Source of the DNA: Streptomyces sp. HUAS YS2
GTDB lineage: Bacteria; Actinomycetota; Actinomycetes; Streptomycetales; Streptomycetaceae
Direction of reading: 5' to 3'
NCBI RefSeq assembly: GCF_033343995.1
Contig: NZ_CP137573.1
Location: forward strand, 1,054,001-1,118,000
DNA length: 64,000 nucleotides
Part shown: positions 27,855-35,978 of the stretch, piece by piece
Position numbering within the stretch: the stretch's first letter is position 1
How the letters are laid out: every line of letters begins with the position of its first letter
The notes under the pieces: model-generated
What the model saw: only the letters and a program-made list of their open reading frames with translations
The model's database searches: none
Told to the model about the DNA's origin: nothing
Program-made: the position numbers and the translations under genes

Positions 27855-28172
27855 TCATCCGAGATCGTCGTCGGCGAGGCGCAGGGCCAGTTCCTGGAGG
27901 AGGCCGTCGGTGTGCGGCTCGGCACCCGTCTCGTCGTAGGCCTGCGCGACCGCCTCGAAGGCGTTGATGAACCCGCTGATCAGCGCGCTCAGCGGCCCGG
28001 ACAGCTGATGGAGCACGGACCGGCCGATCTCCTCGGCGCTCGGCACGGCCGGAACCGTGAACTGGTCGGGAATCACCTCGCCCAGGAGATCCGAGACGAA
28101 GCTCTCGGAGTCACCCGCGCGCAGGGCGGTGAGAGCGGCGATGGCCTTGAGCTTGATCTCGTTCTCGGTCAT
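27855..28172 (-). CDS. Small hypothetical helical protein
   Basis: The 105-residue protein is rich in Ala, Glu and Leu, predicted almost wholly helical, with no signal peptide or membrane segment. I do not recognise the family. It opens MTENEIKLKAIAALTALRAG and ends with an acidic DDD. Coding is supported by strong third-position GC bias and a start codon preceded by a GGGA/GGAA-type site; it converges with the NmrA-family gene and lies back to back with the next small gene across about 120 bases. Confidence 0.6.
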   Translation of the reverse strand: MTENEIKLKAIAALTALRAGDSESFVSDLLGEVIPDQFTVPAVPSAEEIGRSVLHQLSGPLSALISGFINAFEAVAQAYDETGAEPHTDGLLQELALRLADDDLG

Positions 28173-28295
28173 GTTCCGAGGATCCCTGGTCGTGGCCGCC
28201 TCGGCACGCGCGCGACACGTCGTCGGGCCCAGGAGACCTCATCCGCCCCGCCCCATGACGCCGGCGTCGGCGCCGGCCCGTGGGAACATCCGTCC

Positions 28296-28583
28296 ATGAA
28301 CAGCGACCTGGAAGTGAGTGCCCTGGCCATCAACGTCACGATCCCGGAGACGCTCCGCTGGACGGACACGCGACGCGGTGACGCGTTCACCCTGACCACC
28401 CTCAACGTCCGGCTCCTCCCGGACGGTCACCTCGCCGTGAAGGCCTACGGCCGGCCGGTCGCCGGCGGTCGGGGCGCCTACGTGTCGTTCCCGGTCCCCG
28501 ACAGGCCCGAGCTGGCCGCCCTGGTCTCCGAGGCCGCCGGCCGCGCCGGGGCCCTGTGGGCCGCCCACCGCGGCCTCGGCTGA
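28296..28583 (+). CDS. Small hypothetical protein
   Basis: The 95-residue protein starts at the ATG at 28296 (MNSDLEVSALAINVTIPETL). It looks like a compact beta-rich domain (TLTTLNVRLLPDGHLAVKAYG, GGRGAYVSFPV) followed by one Ala-rich helix. No family recognised. The same frame is open upstream to 27912, but that part has the composition of a non-coding shadow. No strong Shine-Dalgarno is visible (GTGGGAA 9-10 bases upstream at best). Confidence 0.6.
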   Translation: MNSDLEVSALAINVTIPETLRWTDTRRGDAFTLTTLNVRLLPDGHLAVKAYGRPVAGGRGAYVSFPVPDRPELAALVSEAAGRAGALWAAHRGLG

Positions 28584-28760
28584 CCCCTGGGAGTCCTCGT
28601 CCGCGTGGTGGACGCCTGGCATCCACGATGCGGTCGGGCAAGTGGCGGATCTTGCCTCCCCAACGGCGAATTCGCAGGTCAGGGCGGTTCGTACAGAGCG
28701 TCAGGTGGCGCAATACTGCGGCAACACCACCGCATGCGGTCCCCCGGTACGTTCCGTGCC

Positions 28761-29528
28761 ATGCCAGCCGAACCCGCACCCGCCGCCCTCCCCGTCGCCG
28801 CCGCGCGCCGGCGGCGGCTGCGCGCGGACCGGGCCCGGCAGCTCGCCGACCTGCTGCGCCACCAGGTCCTGGCGGGCGGCTTCCCCGGCGGGGTGCTGCC
28901 CCTGGAGGACGTCATCGCCGCCGACTACCGGGCAAGCCGGAACACGGTCCGGCAGGCCCTCGACCTGCTGCGCGGCGAGCAACTCGTCGACCGGCAGCCG
29001 GGCGTCGGCACCGTGGTGGTCTGCGAGAAGTACCCACACGGGCTCGACCGCCTCCAGGGTCTGGCCGAGACACTGCACGAGCACGGCCGGGTCACCAACG
29101 AGGTCCGCACCGTCGGGCCGGTCAGCGCCTCGGGCCCGGTCGCGCACCGGCTGGGCCTGCCCGAGCACAGTGACGTGCTCTGTATCGAGCGGCTGCGCCG
29201 CCTCAACGGACTGCCGCTCTCCCTGGACCTGTCGTACCTGCCGATGGACATCGGTGGCGAACTGCTCGGCTGCGACCTGGAGAACACGGACGTGTTCCGG
29301 CTCCTGGAGTCGCTGACCGGCGGCCCGTTGGGCCATGCCGAGATCACCCTGGAGGCCGTCAACGCCGACGCGCACTCCGCCGCGGTGCTCCAGGCGCCCC
29401 GCGGGGCCGCCGTACTGATGCTGGAGCGGCTGACCTGTCTGCCCGACGGGCGGCCGGTGGACCTGGAGTTCATCCGGTTCCGCGGCGACCGCATCACCAT
29501 GAGCGGCCTGCTGCACCGCTCCCTCTGA
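28761..29528 (+). CDS. GntR/UTRA-family transcriptional regulator
   Basis: Regulator of 255 residues from the ATG at 28761. The winged helix is LADLLRHQVLAGGFPGGVLP (about 26-45), DVIAADYRASRNTVRQALDL and LVDRQPGVGTVV. It is followed by a UTRA ligand domain: VCIERLRRLNGLPLSLDLSY-like strands, AEITLEAVNADAHSAAVLQA and LMLERLTCLPDGRPVDLEFI. It is the first gene of a same-strand cluster with the ferredoxin, ABC importer and flavoprotein, 58 bases ahead of the ferredoxin, so it most likely controls that operon in response to its substrate. Upstream in-frame starts (28605, 28734) lack homology. Confidence 0.88.
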   Translation: MPAEPAPAALPVAAARRRRLRADRARQLADLLRHQVLAGGFPGGVLPLEDVIAADYRASRNTVRQALDLLRGEQLVDRQPGVGTVVVCEKYPHGLDRLQGLAETLHEHGRVTNEVRTVGPVSASGPVAHRLGLPEHSDVLCIERLRRLNGLPLSLDLSYLPMDIGGELLGCDLENTDVFRLLESLTGGPLGHAEITLEAVNADAHSAAVLQAPRGAAVLMLERLTCLPDGRPVDLEFIRFRGDRITMSGLLHRSL

Positions 29529-29586
29529 CCCCCCTGGGCTCCGCCCTTCCTTCACCTTCCCGCCCCACCGGGCCTTGGAGACAGCC

Positions 29587-29814
29587 ATGCCTCTTGTCCC
29601 TCAGCGCGCCGACGTGCCCGTGACCATCGACGAGTCCAAGTGCATCGACGGCTGCACCCTCTGCGTCGACATGTGTCCGCTCGACTCGCTCGCGATCCGC
29701 GAGGACGACGGCAAGGCGTACATGCACGTGGACGAGTGCTGGTACTGCGGCCCGTGCGCGGCCCGCTGTCCCACCGGCGCGGTCACCGTCAACATGCCCT
29801 ACCTGCTCCGCTGA
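29587..29814 (+). CDS. 8Fe-8S ferredoxin (AprB-like)
   Basis: Two-cluster ferredoxin of 75 residues. Cluster motifs are C19-x3-C23-x2-C26-x3-C30 (SKCIDGCTLCVDMCP, one residue longer in the first gap than the classic CxxCxxC) and C51-x2-C54-x2-C57-x3-C61 (DECWYCGPCAARCP). The compact form with few residues outside the clusters resembles the electron-transfer half of AprB. It lies 14 bases ahead of the binding-protein gene, in an operon whose last gene is an AprA-like flavoprotein, its probable redox partner. GGAG is placed six bases before the ATG. Confidence 0.9.
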   Translation: MPLVPQRADVPVTIDESKCIDGCTLCVDMCPLDSLAIREDDGKAYMHVDECWYCGPCAARCPTGAVTVNMPYLLR

Positions 29815-29828
29815 GAGGCCCGACTCCC

Positions 29829-31181
29829 ATGAACAGCACAAGACTTCCGCTCCTGCCCCTCCTTCCGGTGGCCCTGCTGCTCCCGCTCGCGACCGCCTGC
29901 GGCGCCGCGTCCGGTGCCGGTGGCGAGGCCGGCTCGAAGACCGTCACGGTGACGGTCGGCTACCAGTCGAAGACCATCAACACCGTCACCGCCGGCACCC
30001 TGCTGCGCTCCCTCGGCTACTTCGAGGAGGAGCTCGCGGCCCGCGGGAAGAAGGACGGCATCACCTACAAGGTGGCGTGGCAGGACTACGCGACGGGCGC
30101 CCCGATCACCGCGCAGATGACCGCCGGGAAGATCGACATCGGTTCGATGGGCGACTTCCCGCTGCTGATCAACGCGGCCCGCGGCAAGGAGCTCAAGCAG
30201 CCGACCCGGCTGGTCGCGGTCACCGGCTACAACCTCCGTGGCGGCCTGAACACCGTGGTCACCGCCCCCGGTTCGCCGGTTCGGTCACTGACCGACCTGC
30301 GCGGCAAGAAGGTGTCCACCAGTGTCGGCTCGGCCGCCGACGGCACTCTGGTCCGGGCACTGCAGCGGGCCGGCATCGACCCGGACAAGGGCATCCGCAA
30401 GCTCAACCAGCAGCCCAGTGTGGGTGCTTCGGCCCTGACCGCGGGCAGCGCGGACGCGCTCTCGCAGTTCGTCGCCTGGCCCGGCAAACTGGCCTTCGAG
30501 GGGCGCGCCACCGCCATCTACGACGGCGCGGAACTGAACCTGCCGACCTTCCACGGGGTCACGGTCCGGAAGAAGTTCGCCGAGGAACGGGCCGGAGTCC
30601 TCGACGCCTTCCTCGCGGCGCAGCGGCGGGCCACCGACCACCTGCGTGCCCGGCCGGTCGCCGCGGCCGAGTCGGTGGCCGAGGAGACCGGGCTGCCGGC
30701 CGAAGTGGTCTACCTCTACAACGGCGCCAACGGCATCGCCACGTTCGACCCGGAGCTCCGCCCGGAGTTGATCGCCGCGCTGAAGGAGGACGTCCCGGTG
30801 CTCAAGGCGGCCGGGCTGGTCGACGGCGTCGACGTGGACGCCTTCGTCGACACGGCTCCGCTGAAGCGCGCGAAGCAGGCTCCGTCCTACCCGAAGGCGG
30901 GCGCCGCAAGGGCAGAACTCTGGCTGAAGGGTCAGAGCTCCACCCGTACCTTCGACAGCCCGAAGGACCTGCTCAAGGCCGCCGAGGGGGCCGACGTGCG
31001 AGCCGCGTACGTGCCGGACGCGCTGACCGGCACCCTGTGGTTCGCCGACAAGGCGGTGTGGGTGGCGGACGGCTCCGAGCTGCGCGCGTTCGTCACTCCG
31101 GCGAGCGCGGAGAAGTACACCGGCGGGCGCCCTGGATCCCGGATCATCAGCTACGCCGACGCCGTGGGTCTCGCGTCATGA
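29829..31181 (+). CDS. TauA/SsuA-like binding lipoprotein with NosL-like C-terminal domain
   Basis: Substrate-binding lipoprotein, lipobox ATACG with Cys24. Residues about 38-355 follow the NMT1/TauA fold: TVGYQSKTINTVTAGTLLR, ITAQMTAGKIDIGSMGDFPL and LRGKKVSTSVGSAADGTLVR, with a GxxxD-type ligand region. At 450 residues it is about 110 longer than usual. The extra tail (about 360-450) reads AELWLKGQSSTRTFDS, DVRAAYVPDALTGTLWFADK, AVWVADGSELRAFVTPASAE and GSRIISYADAVGL, which resembles NosL, the copper-binding accessory lipoprotein; this tail has no Cys. Binding of a sulfonate-like ligand is suggested by family and neighbours, not proven. Its stop overlaps the permease start by four bases. 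Confidence 0.8.
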   Translation: MNSTRLPLLPLLPVALLLPLATACGAASGAGGEAGSKTVTVTVGYQSKTINTVTAGTLLRSLGYFEEELAARGKKDGITYKVAWQDYATGAPITAQMTAGKIDIGSMGDFPLLINAARGKELKQPTRLVAVTGYNLRGGLNTVVTAPGSPVRSLTDLRGKKVSTSVGSAADGTLVRALQRAGIDPDKGIRKLNQQPSVGASALTAGSADALSQFVAWPGKLAFEGRATAIYDGAELNLPTFHGVTVRKKFAEERAGVLDAFLAAQRRATDHLRARPVAAAESVAEETGLPAEVVYLYNGANGIATFDPELRPELIAALKEDVPVLKAAGLVDGVDVDAFVDTAPLKRAKQAPSYPKAGAARAELWLKGQSSTRTFDSPKDLLKAAEGADVRAAYVPDALTGTLWFADKAVWVADGSELRAFVTPASAEKYTGGRPGSRIISYADAVGLAS

Positions 31182-32074
31182 CCACGGGCCGCCGCCTGCT
31201 GCGCGTCGCCTCGCTCGCCGCGGCCCTCGGGGCGTGGCAGCTGCTGACCTCCCTGGACGTCAATCTGTGGCTGCGGTTCGAGCAGTTCCCCACGGTCGGC
31301 GAGGTGGCCGCCGCCTTCGCCGACCGGGTGGGCACCGCCCCGTACTGGGAGGACCTCGGTCACAGCCTGCGCCGGATCGTGCTGGGCTTCCTGCTGGCCG
31401 CGGTGGCGGGGGTGACGGTCGGAACGGCCGTCGCCCGGTCCCGGTGGGCGGCCGACCTGCTGGGCCCGCTGGTGGAGGTGGTGCGGCCGGTTCCGGCCAT
31501 CGCGCTCGTCCCGGTGGCCATCCTGCTGCTGCCCACCAACGAGCAGGGCATCGTGTTCATCACGTTCACCGCCGCCTTCTTCCCGGTGGTGGTGTCGACC
31601 CGGCACGCGGTGCGGGCACTCGCCCCGGTCTGGGAGGAGGCGGTGCTGACCATGGGCGGCGGCCGGCTGCGGGTGCTGTTCTCGGTGGTGCTGCCGGGCG
31701 CGCTGCCGGGCGTCTTCGGCGGCCTGTCGGTGGGCATCGGCGTCTCGTGGATCTGTGTGATCTCGGCGGAGATGATCTCCGGCGAGTACGGCGTGGGCTA
31801 CCGCACCTGGCAGGACTACACGATCGTCGACTACCCGGGGGTGTTCGTCGGCATGGCGACCATCGGCGCCCTGGGATGGCTCACCTCCACCGCGGTGGAG
31901 CTGCTGGGCCGGCGCGCCACCTCCTGGCTGCCCCGCCCGGCCGCGCGGCGGGCCGCCGGCCCGCCTCGCCGGGCGTCCCGCCGGACCGCCCTCACCCCGG
32001 GGGTCACCGCGGCCGACTCCGCCGCGGCCGCGCAGGTCCGTACCACCGTTCCCCGGAAGGAGCCGGTCCCATGA
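31178..32074 (+). CDS. NitT/TauT-type ABC permease
   Basis: Membrane subunit of the taurine/sulfonate/nitrate-class importer, 298 residues with about six helices. The ATPase-docking loop is WEEAVLTMGGGRLRVLFSVV followed by LPGALPGVFGGLSVGIGVSW. Other family segments are LGHSLRRIVLGFLLAAVAGV, VVRPVPAIALVPVAILLLP and AEMISGEYGVGYRTWQDY. The last 50 residues form a basic, Pro-rich cytoplasmic tail not usual in the family. ATGA overlaps join it to the binding protein upstream and the ATPase downstream, so all three are translated as a unit. Confidence 0.92.
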   Translation: MTTGRRLLRVASLAAALGAWQLLTSLDVNLWLRFEQFPTVGEVAAAFADRVGTAPYWEDLGHSLRRIVLGFLLAAVAGVTVGTAVARSRWAADLLGPLVEVVRPVPAIALVPVAILLLPTNEQGIVFITFTAAFFPVVVSTRHAVRALAPVWEEAVLTMGGGRLRVLFSVVLPGALPGVFGGLSVGIGVSWICVISAEMISGEYGVGYRTWQDYTIVDYPGVFVGMATIGALGWLTSTAVELLGRRATSWLPRPAARRAAGPPRRASRRTALTPGVTAADSAAAAQVRTTVPRKEPVP

Positions 32075-32844
32075 GCACCGCGACGAGTACCGCGACGTCG
32101 TCGGCCGCGCCCGCGCCAACACCGGCCGGCGCCGAACTCGCCCTGCACGACGTGCGGCTGGGCCACCCGGACGGCGCCGCCCTCCCCGGCACGGTCGCCC
32201 TGCGCATCGCGCCGGGGGAACTGCTCGCCGTGGTCGGACCGTCGGGCTGCGGGAAGACGACCCTGCTGCGCACCCTCGCCGGTCTGCTCCCCCCGCTGGA
32301 CGGACGGGTCACCCAGGACGGCGAGCCGGTCACCCGGCCCGGCGCCGACCGGGCGCTGGTCTTCCAGCACGACGCTCTGCTGCCCTGGCGCACCGTCCGC
32401 GCCAACGTGGAACTGCCGCTGGCGATCCGCCGGGTGCCCCGCGCCGAGCGGCGGCGGTCGGCGCGCGACTGGCTGGACCGGGTCGGTCTGGCCGAGCACA
32501 CCCACAAGCTGCCGCACCAGCTGTCCGGCGGTCAGCGGCAGCGCGTCCAGCTGGCCCGAGCCCTGGCCGGCGGGCCCCGTGCCGTGCTGATGGACGAACC
32601 CTTCGGCGCGCTGGACGCGCACACCCGCGCCGGGATGCAGGACCTGCTCGTGGAGATCCTGCGGGGCAGCGGCGCGACCGTCGTCTTCGTCACCCACGAC
32701 GTGGACGAGGCCCTCCACCTCGGCGACCGGGTCGCCCTGCTGGGCTCCGGTCAGGTGCTCGACGTCCCCCATCCGCGCGAACGCGCGGCGCAGGACGACC
32801 CCGGCACCGCCGCACTGCGCCGCCGCATCCTCGAATCCCTCTGA
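32071..32844 (+). CDS. NitT/TauT-type ABC ATPase
   Basis: ATP-binding subunit of the same importer, 257 residues. Walker A is GPSGCGKTT (about 56-64), the Q-loop LVFQHDALLPWRTVRANVEL is typical of the TauB/SsuB/NrtD group (LLPW), the signature is LSGGQRQRVQLARAL and Walker B is AVLMDEPFGALDAHTR, with the switch His in VFVTHDVDEALHLGDR. The importer carries its own ATPase, unlike the sugar importer at 19-22 kb. It ends 12 bases before the flavoprotein start. Confidence 0.93.
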   Translation: MSTATSTATSSAAPAPTPAGAELALHDVRLGHPDGAALPGTVALRIAPGELLAVVGPSGCGKTTLLRTLAGLLPPLDGRVTQDGEPVTRPGADRALVFQHDALLPWRTVRANVELPLAIRRVPRAERRRSARDWLDRVGLAEHTHKLPHQLSGGQRQRVQLARALAGGPRAVLMDEPFGALDAHTRAGMQDLLVEILRGSGATVVFVTHDVDEALHLGDRVALLGSGQVLDVPHPRERAAQDDPGTAALRRRILESL

Positions 32845-32856
32845 AAGGCACCTGCC

Positions 32857-35628
32857 GTGGACACCCTGGTGGACACTCCCCTGCCCGTCCCCGCCCTCGC
32901 CGACGCGACCGAGCTGTCCTGCGACGTCCTCGTCATCGGCGGCGGGACCGCCGGCACCATGGCCGCGCTGACCGCCGCCGAACGCGGCGCGCGGGTGCTG
33001 CTTCTGGAGAAGGCGCACGTGCGGCACTCCGGCGCGCTCGCCATGGGCATGGACGGGGTCAACAACGCGATCGTTCCCGGGCGGGCCGAGCCCGACGACT
33101 ACGTCGCCGAGATCACCCGCGCCAACGACGGCGTCGTCGACCAGTCCACCGTCCGGCAGACCGCGACCCGCGGCTTCGCGATGGTCCGGCGGCTGGAGTC
33201 GTACGGGGTGAAGTTCGAGAAGGACGAGCACGGCGAGTACGCGGTCCGCCAGGTGCACCGGTCCGGTTCGTACGTGCTGCCGATGCCGGAGGGCAAGGAC
33301 GTCAAGAAAGTCCTCTACCGGCAGCTACGGCGTCGCGAGATGCGCGAGCGGATCCGGATCGAGAACCGGGTCATGCCGGTCCGGGTGCTCACCCATCCGG
33401 ACGACGGCCGGGCCGTCGGCGCGGCCGGGTTCGACACCCGTACCGGGGCGTTCGTCACCGTCCGGGCGGGCGCGGTGATCCTGGCGACGGGGGCGTGCGG
33501 CCGGCTCGGCCTGCCCGCTTCCGGCTATCTGTACGGGACGTACGAGAACCCGACGAACGCGGGCGACGGGTACGCCATGGCGTACCACGCCGGGGCCGCG
33601 CTCACCGGGATCGAGTGCTTCCAGATCAACCCGTTGATCAAGGACTACAACGGGCCGGCCTGCGCGTACGTCGCGAATCCGTTCGGCGGCTACCAGGTGA
33701 ACCGGCACGGCGAGCGGTTCGTGGAGTCGGACTACTGGTCGGGGCAGATGATGGCCGAGTTCGCGGCCGAACTCGCCTCCGACCGGGGCCCGGTGTACCT
33801 CAAACTGAGCCATCTGCCCGAGGAGACGGTCACCGCCGTCGAATCGATCCTGCACACCACGGAGCGGCCCACCCGCGGTACGTTCCACGCCGGCCGCGGC
33901 CACGACTACCGCACCCACGACGTCGAGATGCACATTTCGGAGATCGGGCTCTGCGGCGGCCACTCCGCGTCCGGAGTACGGGTGGACGCGCACGCCCGTA
34001 CCACCGTGCCCCGGCTGTACGCGGCCGGTGACCTGGCCTGCGTCCCGCACAACTACATGATCGGCGCGTTCGTCTTCGGCGACCTGGCCGGTGAGGACGC
34101 GTCGCGGTACCGAACGTACGAGGGCGAGTTGCCCCGGGACCAGGTGGCTGCCGCGCACGCGCTGGTCTACCGGCCGCTGCGCAACCCCGACGGGCCGCCG
34201 CAGCCGCAGGTGGAGTACAAGCTACGGCGGTTCGTCAACGACTACGTCGCACCGCCGAAGTCCGGGGCGAAACTGTCGCTGGCCGTGGAGGCGTTCACCC
34301 GGATGTCGGAGGAGATCGCCGGGATGGGCGCGCGCACGCCGCACGAGCTGATGCGGTGCGCGGAGGTCTCCTTCATCCGGGACTGCGCGGAGATGGCCGC
34401 CCGGGCGTCGCTGGCCCGCACCGAGTCCCGGTGGGGGCTGTACCACGAGCGGATGGACCACCCGGTCCGGGACGACGCGGGCTGGCTGCATCACCTCGAC
34501 CTGCGCAAGTCCCCTTCAGGTGCGATGGAGTTCACCGCGCGTCCGGTCGAGCCGTACGTCGTCCCGGTACCGGAGTTCACGCCGACGCCGGGGCCGGAGC
34601 GGCTGCTGGGCGAGGTCGCGCTGGTCCCGGTGGCCACGGCCGGCCCGCGGGACGCCGCCCCGGCCGCCCGCCCGGTGACGCCGACGACCGCACCGGACGC
34701 GACGGTGACGGACGCGACGGTGCCGGACCCGGTCGAGGCCCTGGAGGTGTCGCCCGGCCCCGCGTTGCTGCGTCTCCTCGCCCTCGCCGAGGATTCCCCC
34801 GACCTGGACGCCCTGCGCCCCTACCTGGGCGACGCCGACGCCGCGGTACGGGCCGCCGCCGTCGCCGTCCTCGGCGAGGTGACGCCGGCCGGCACCGGGC
34901 CCGCGCTCGCCGAACGCCTCCGGGACCCCGTGCCACAGGTCCGGGGCGCAGCCGCGGCCGCACTGCGCGAGCTGGTCGAAGTGCTGCCCGCCGACGCCGA
35001 GTTGGGCTCCGGGCTGCGGAAGGCGCTGGGTGTCGCCGATCCCGCCGTCCGGGCCGCCGCGCTCGACGTGCTGCGCGCGCTGCGGCTGGGGGAGGCCGGG
35101 GTGTACGCCGCCTTGCTGGCCGACGACGACATCGAGGTACGGGTCACCGCCGTCCGGGCGCTGGTCTCGGTCGACGCCGTGGTGGAGCTGGCGGTCGCCG
35201 CCGGCGACCCGGACCGCGAGGTCCGGGTCGCGGTGGCCCGCGGGTTCGCGGCCGTGCACGCCCCGGCCCCGGCGCCGCTCGACCCGCTGCTGGACGACGC
35301 GGACCCGCTCGTCCGCGCCGCCGCACTGGGCGCGCTGGCCGCGACCGGCTGCCCGCCGTCCTACGCCGCGCGGGCCGCGGCGGCGCTCGGGGACCCGGCC
35401 TGGCAGGTGCGGGTGGGCGCCGCGACCGCGCTCCGGGCGGCGCCGCCCGCCGAGGCGGTCCCGGCCCTCGCCGGGGCCCTGGCCGACGCCAACGCGGACG
35501 TCCGCAAGGCCGCCGTGCTCGCGCTCCTCCCCCACGGCGGCGAGCCGGACGCCCGCGAGGCCCTGGCCGCAGCCACCTCCGACCCGGACGCGGACGTCCG
35601 CTCCTACGCGTCCCGAGCCGTGTCGTGA
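32857..35628 (+). CDS. AprA/fumarate-reductase-like flavoprotein fused to HEAT repeats
   Basis: Large 923-residue two-part protein. Residues about 20-580 form an FAD oxidoreductase of the fumarate reductase/APS-reductase alpha superfamily: dinucleotide loop VIGGGTAGTMAAL (about 26-38), EKAHVRHSGALAMGMDGVNN (AprA-like), AVILATGACG, YENPTNAGDGYAMAYHAGAAL and the FAD-binding end RLYAAGDLACVPHNYMIGAF. A Pro/Ala/Thr linker (about 590-625) leads to roughly nine 31-residue HEAT-like repeats with the D-x-x-V-R pattern (DADAAVRAAAVAVLGEV, DDDIEVRVTAVRALVSV) to the end. The repeats probably bind a partner such as the ferredoxin or its target. The reaction is unknown: it is not a canonical AprA. GTG start with AAAGG nine bases upstream; last gene of the operon. 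Confidence 0.85.
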   Translation: MDTLVDTPLPVPALADATELSCDVLVIGGGTAGTMAALTAAERGARVLLLEKAHVRHSGALAMGMDGVNNAIVPGRAEPDDYVAEITRANDGVVDQSTVRQTATRGFAMVRRLESYGVKFEKDEHGEYAVRQVHRSGSYVLPMPEGKDVKKVLYRQLRRREMRERIRIENRVMPVRVLTHPDDGRAVGAAGFDTRTGAFVTVRAGAVILATGACGRLGLPASGYLYGTYENPTNAGDGYAMAYHAGAALTGIECFQINPLIKDYNGPACAYVANPFGGYQVNRHGERFVESDYWSGQMMAEFAAELASDRGPVYLKLSHLPEETVTAVESILHTTERPTRGTFHAGRGHDYRTHDVEMHISEIGLCGGHSASGVRVDAHARTTVPRLYAAGDLACVPHNYMIGAFVFGDLAGEDASRYRTYEGELPRDQVAAAHALVYRPLRNPDGPPQPQVEYKLRRFVNDYVAPPKSGAKLSLAVEAFTRMSEEIAGMGARTPHELMRCAEVSFIRDCAEMAARASLARTESRWGLYHERMDHPVRDDAGWLHHLDLRKSPSGAMEFTARPVEPYVVPVPEFTPTPGPERLLGEVALVPVATAGPRDAAPAARPVTPTTAPDATVTDATVPDPVEALEVSPGPALLRLLALAEDSPDLDALRPYLGDADAAVRAAAVAVLGEVTPAGTGPALAERLRDPVPQVRGAAAAALRELVEVLPADAELGSGLRKALGVADPAVRAAALDVLRALRLGEAGVYAALLADDDIEVRVTAVRALVSVDAVVELAVAAGDPDREVRVAVARGFAAVHAPAPAPLDPLLDDADPLVRAAALGALAATGCPPSYAARAAAALGDPAWQVRVGAATALRAAPPAEAVPALAGALADANADVRKAAVLALLPHGGEPDAREALAAATSDPDADVRSYASRAVS

Positions 35629-35647
35629 CGACGCCGAACGGGCGTCG
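35629..35647 (+). terminator. Hairpin directly after flavoprotein stop
   Basis: CGACGCC (35629-35635) and GGCGTCG (35641-35647) are exact complements around a 5-base loop, starting at the base after the TGA. Short, but well placed to end the ABC/flavoprotein operon. Confidence 0.55.
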
Positions 35648-35855
35648 GAGGAAGCGGAGTTCGACACTTCACATGCCGTACATGGACCGGCGTGCGCCAC
35701 GCCCCTAGGCTCGTCGTCATGGCAGCAGGAAGCACTCTCACTGCTCGCCGCCACCTCGATCTCGGCAGGCTGGCGAGCGCGCTGTGTACGGTCGCCCGGG
35801 CGCGATCGTAACGACGCCCCTTCGCACGGGATCCCCACCTGGCACCGCGCGCCGC

Positions 35856-35876
35856 GCCGGCCCCTCTCGGGCCGGC
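35856..35876 (+). terminator. 8-bp hairpin in sulfatase upstream region
   Basis: GCCGGCCC and GGGCCGGC flank a CTCTC loop. It lies 100 bases before the sulfatase ATG and may be a second terminator for the upstream operon or a leader structure. Confidence 0.4.
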
Positions 35877-35978
35877 CGGCCGCCGCTGCCCGACTCCCGT
35901 CTCTCTCCTTCTCTCTCCCCTCCCCCTTCACGGCGACCGTTCCGCCGTGCCCGTACGAGACTCCGGAGAAGACTCCCC

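Larger units (their letters stand above)
35629..35978. other. 350-base intergenic region
   Basis: No gene is supportable here. It holds the hairpin after the flavoprotein (35629-35647), a second 8-bp hairpin (arms 35856-35863 and 35869-35876) and a pyrimidine-rich stretch of CT blocks near 35898-35930 just before the sulfatase leader. The sulfatase promoter must lie here, but I cannot pick a convincing -35/-10 pair. Confidence 0.6.

Noticed and set aside
28605..28760. Longer N-terminus for the UTRA regulator
   Set aside because: The 52 extra residues lack homology and resemble intergenic translation; the ATG at 28761 directly precedes the winged-helix domain.
32857..35628. Flavoprotein as a genuine adenylylsulfate reductase AprA
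   Set aside because: N-terminal motifs are AprA-like, but the rest diverges, a HEAT array is fused, and the ferredoxin has a different first cluster; aerobic actinomycetes do not carry out dissimilatory sulfate metabolism.
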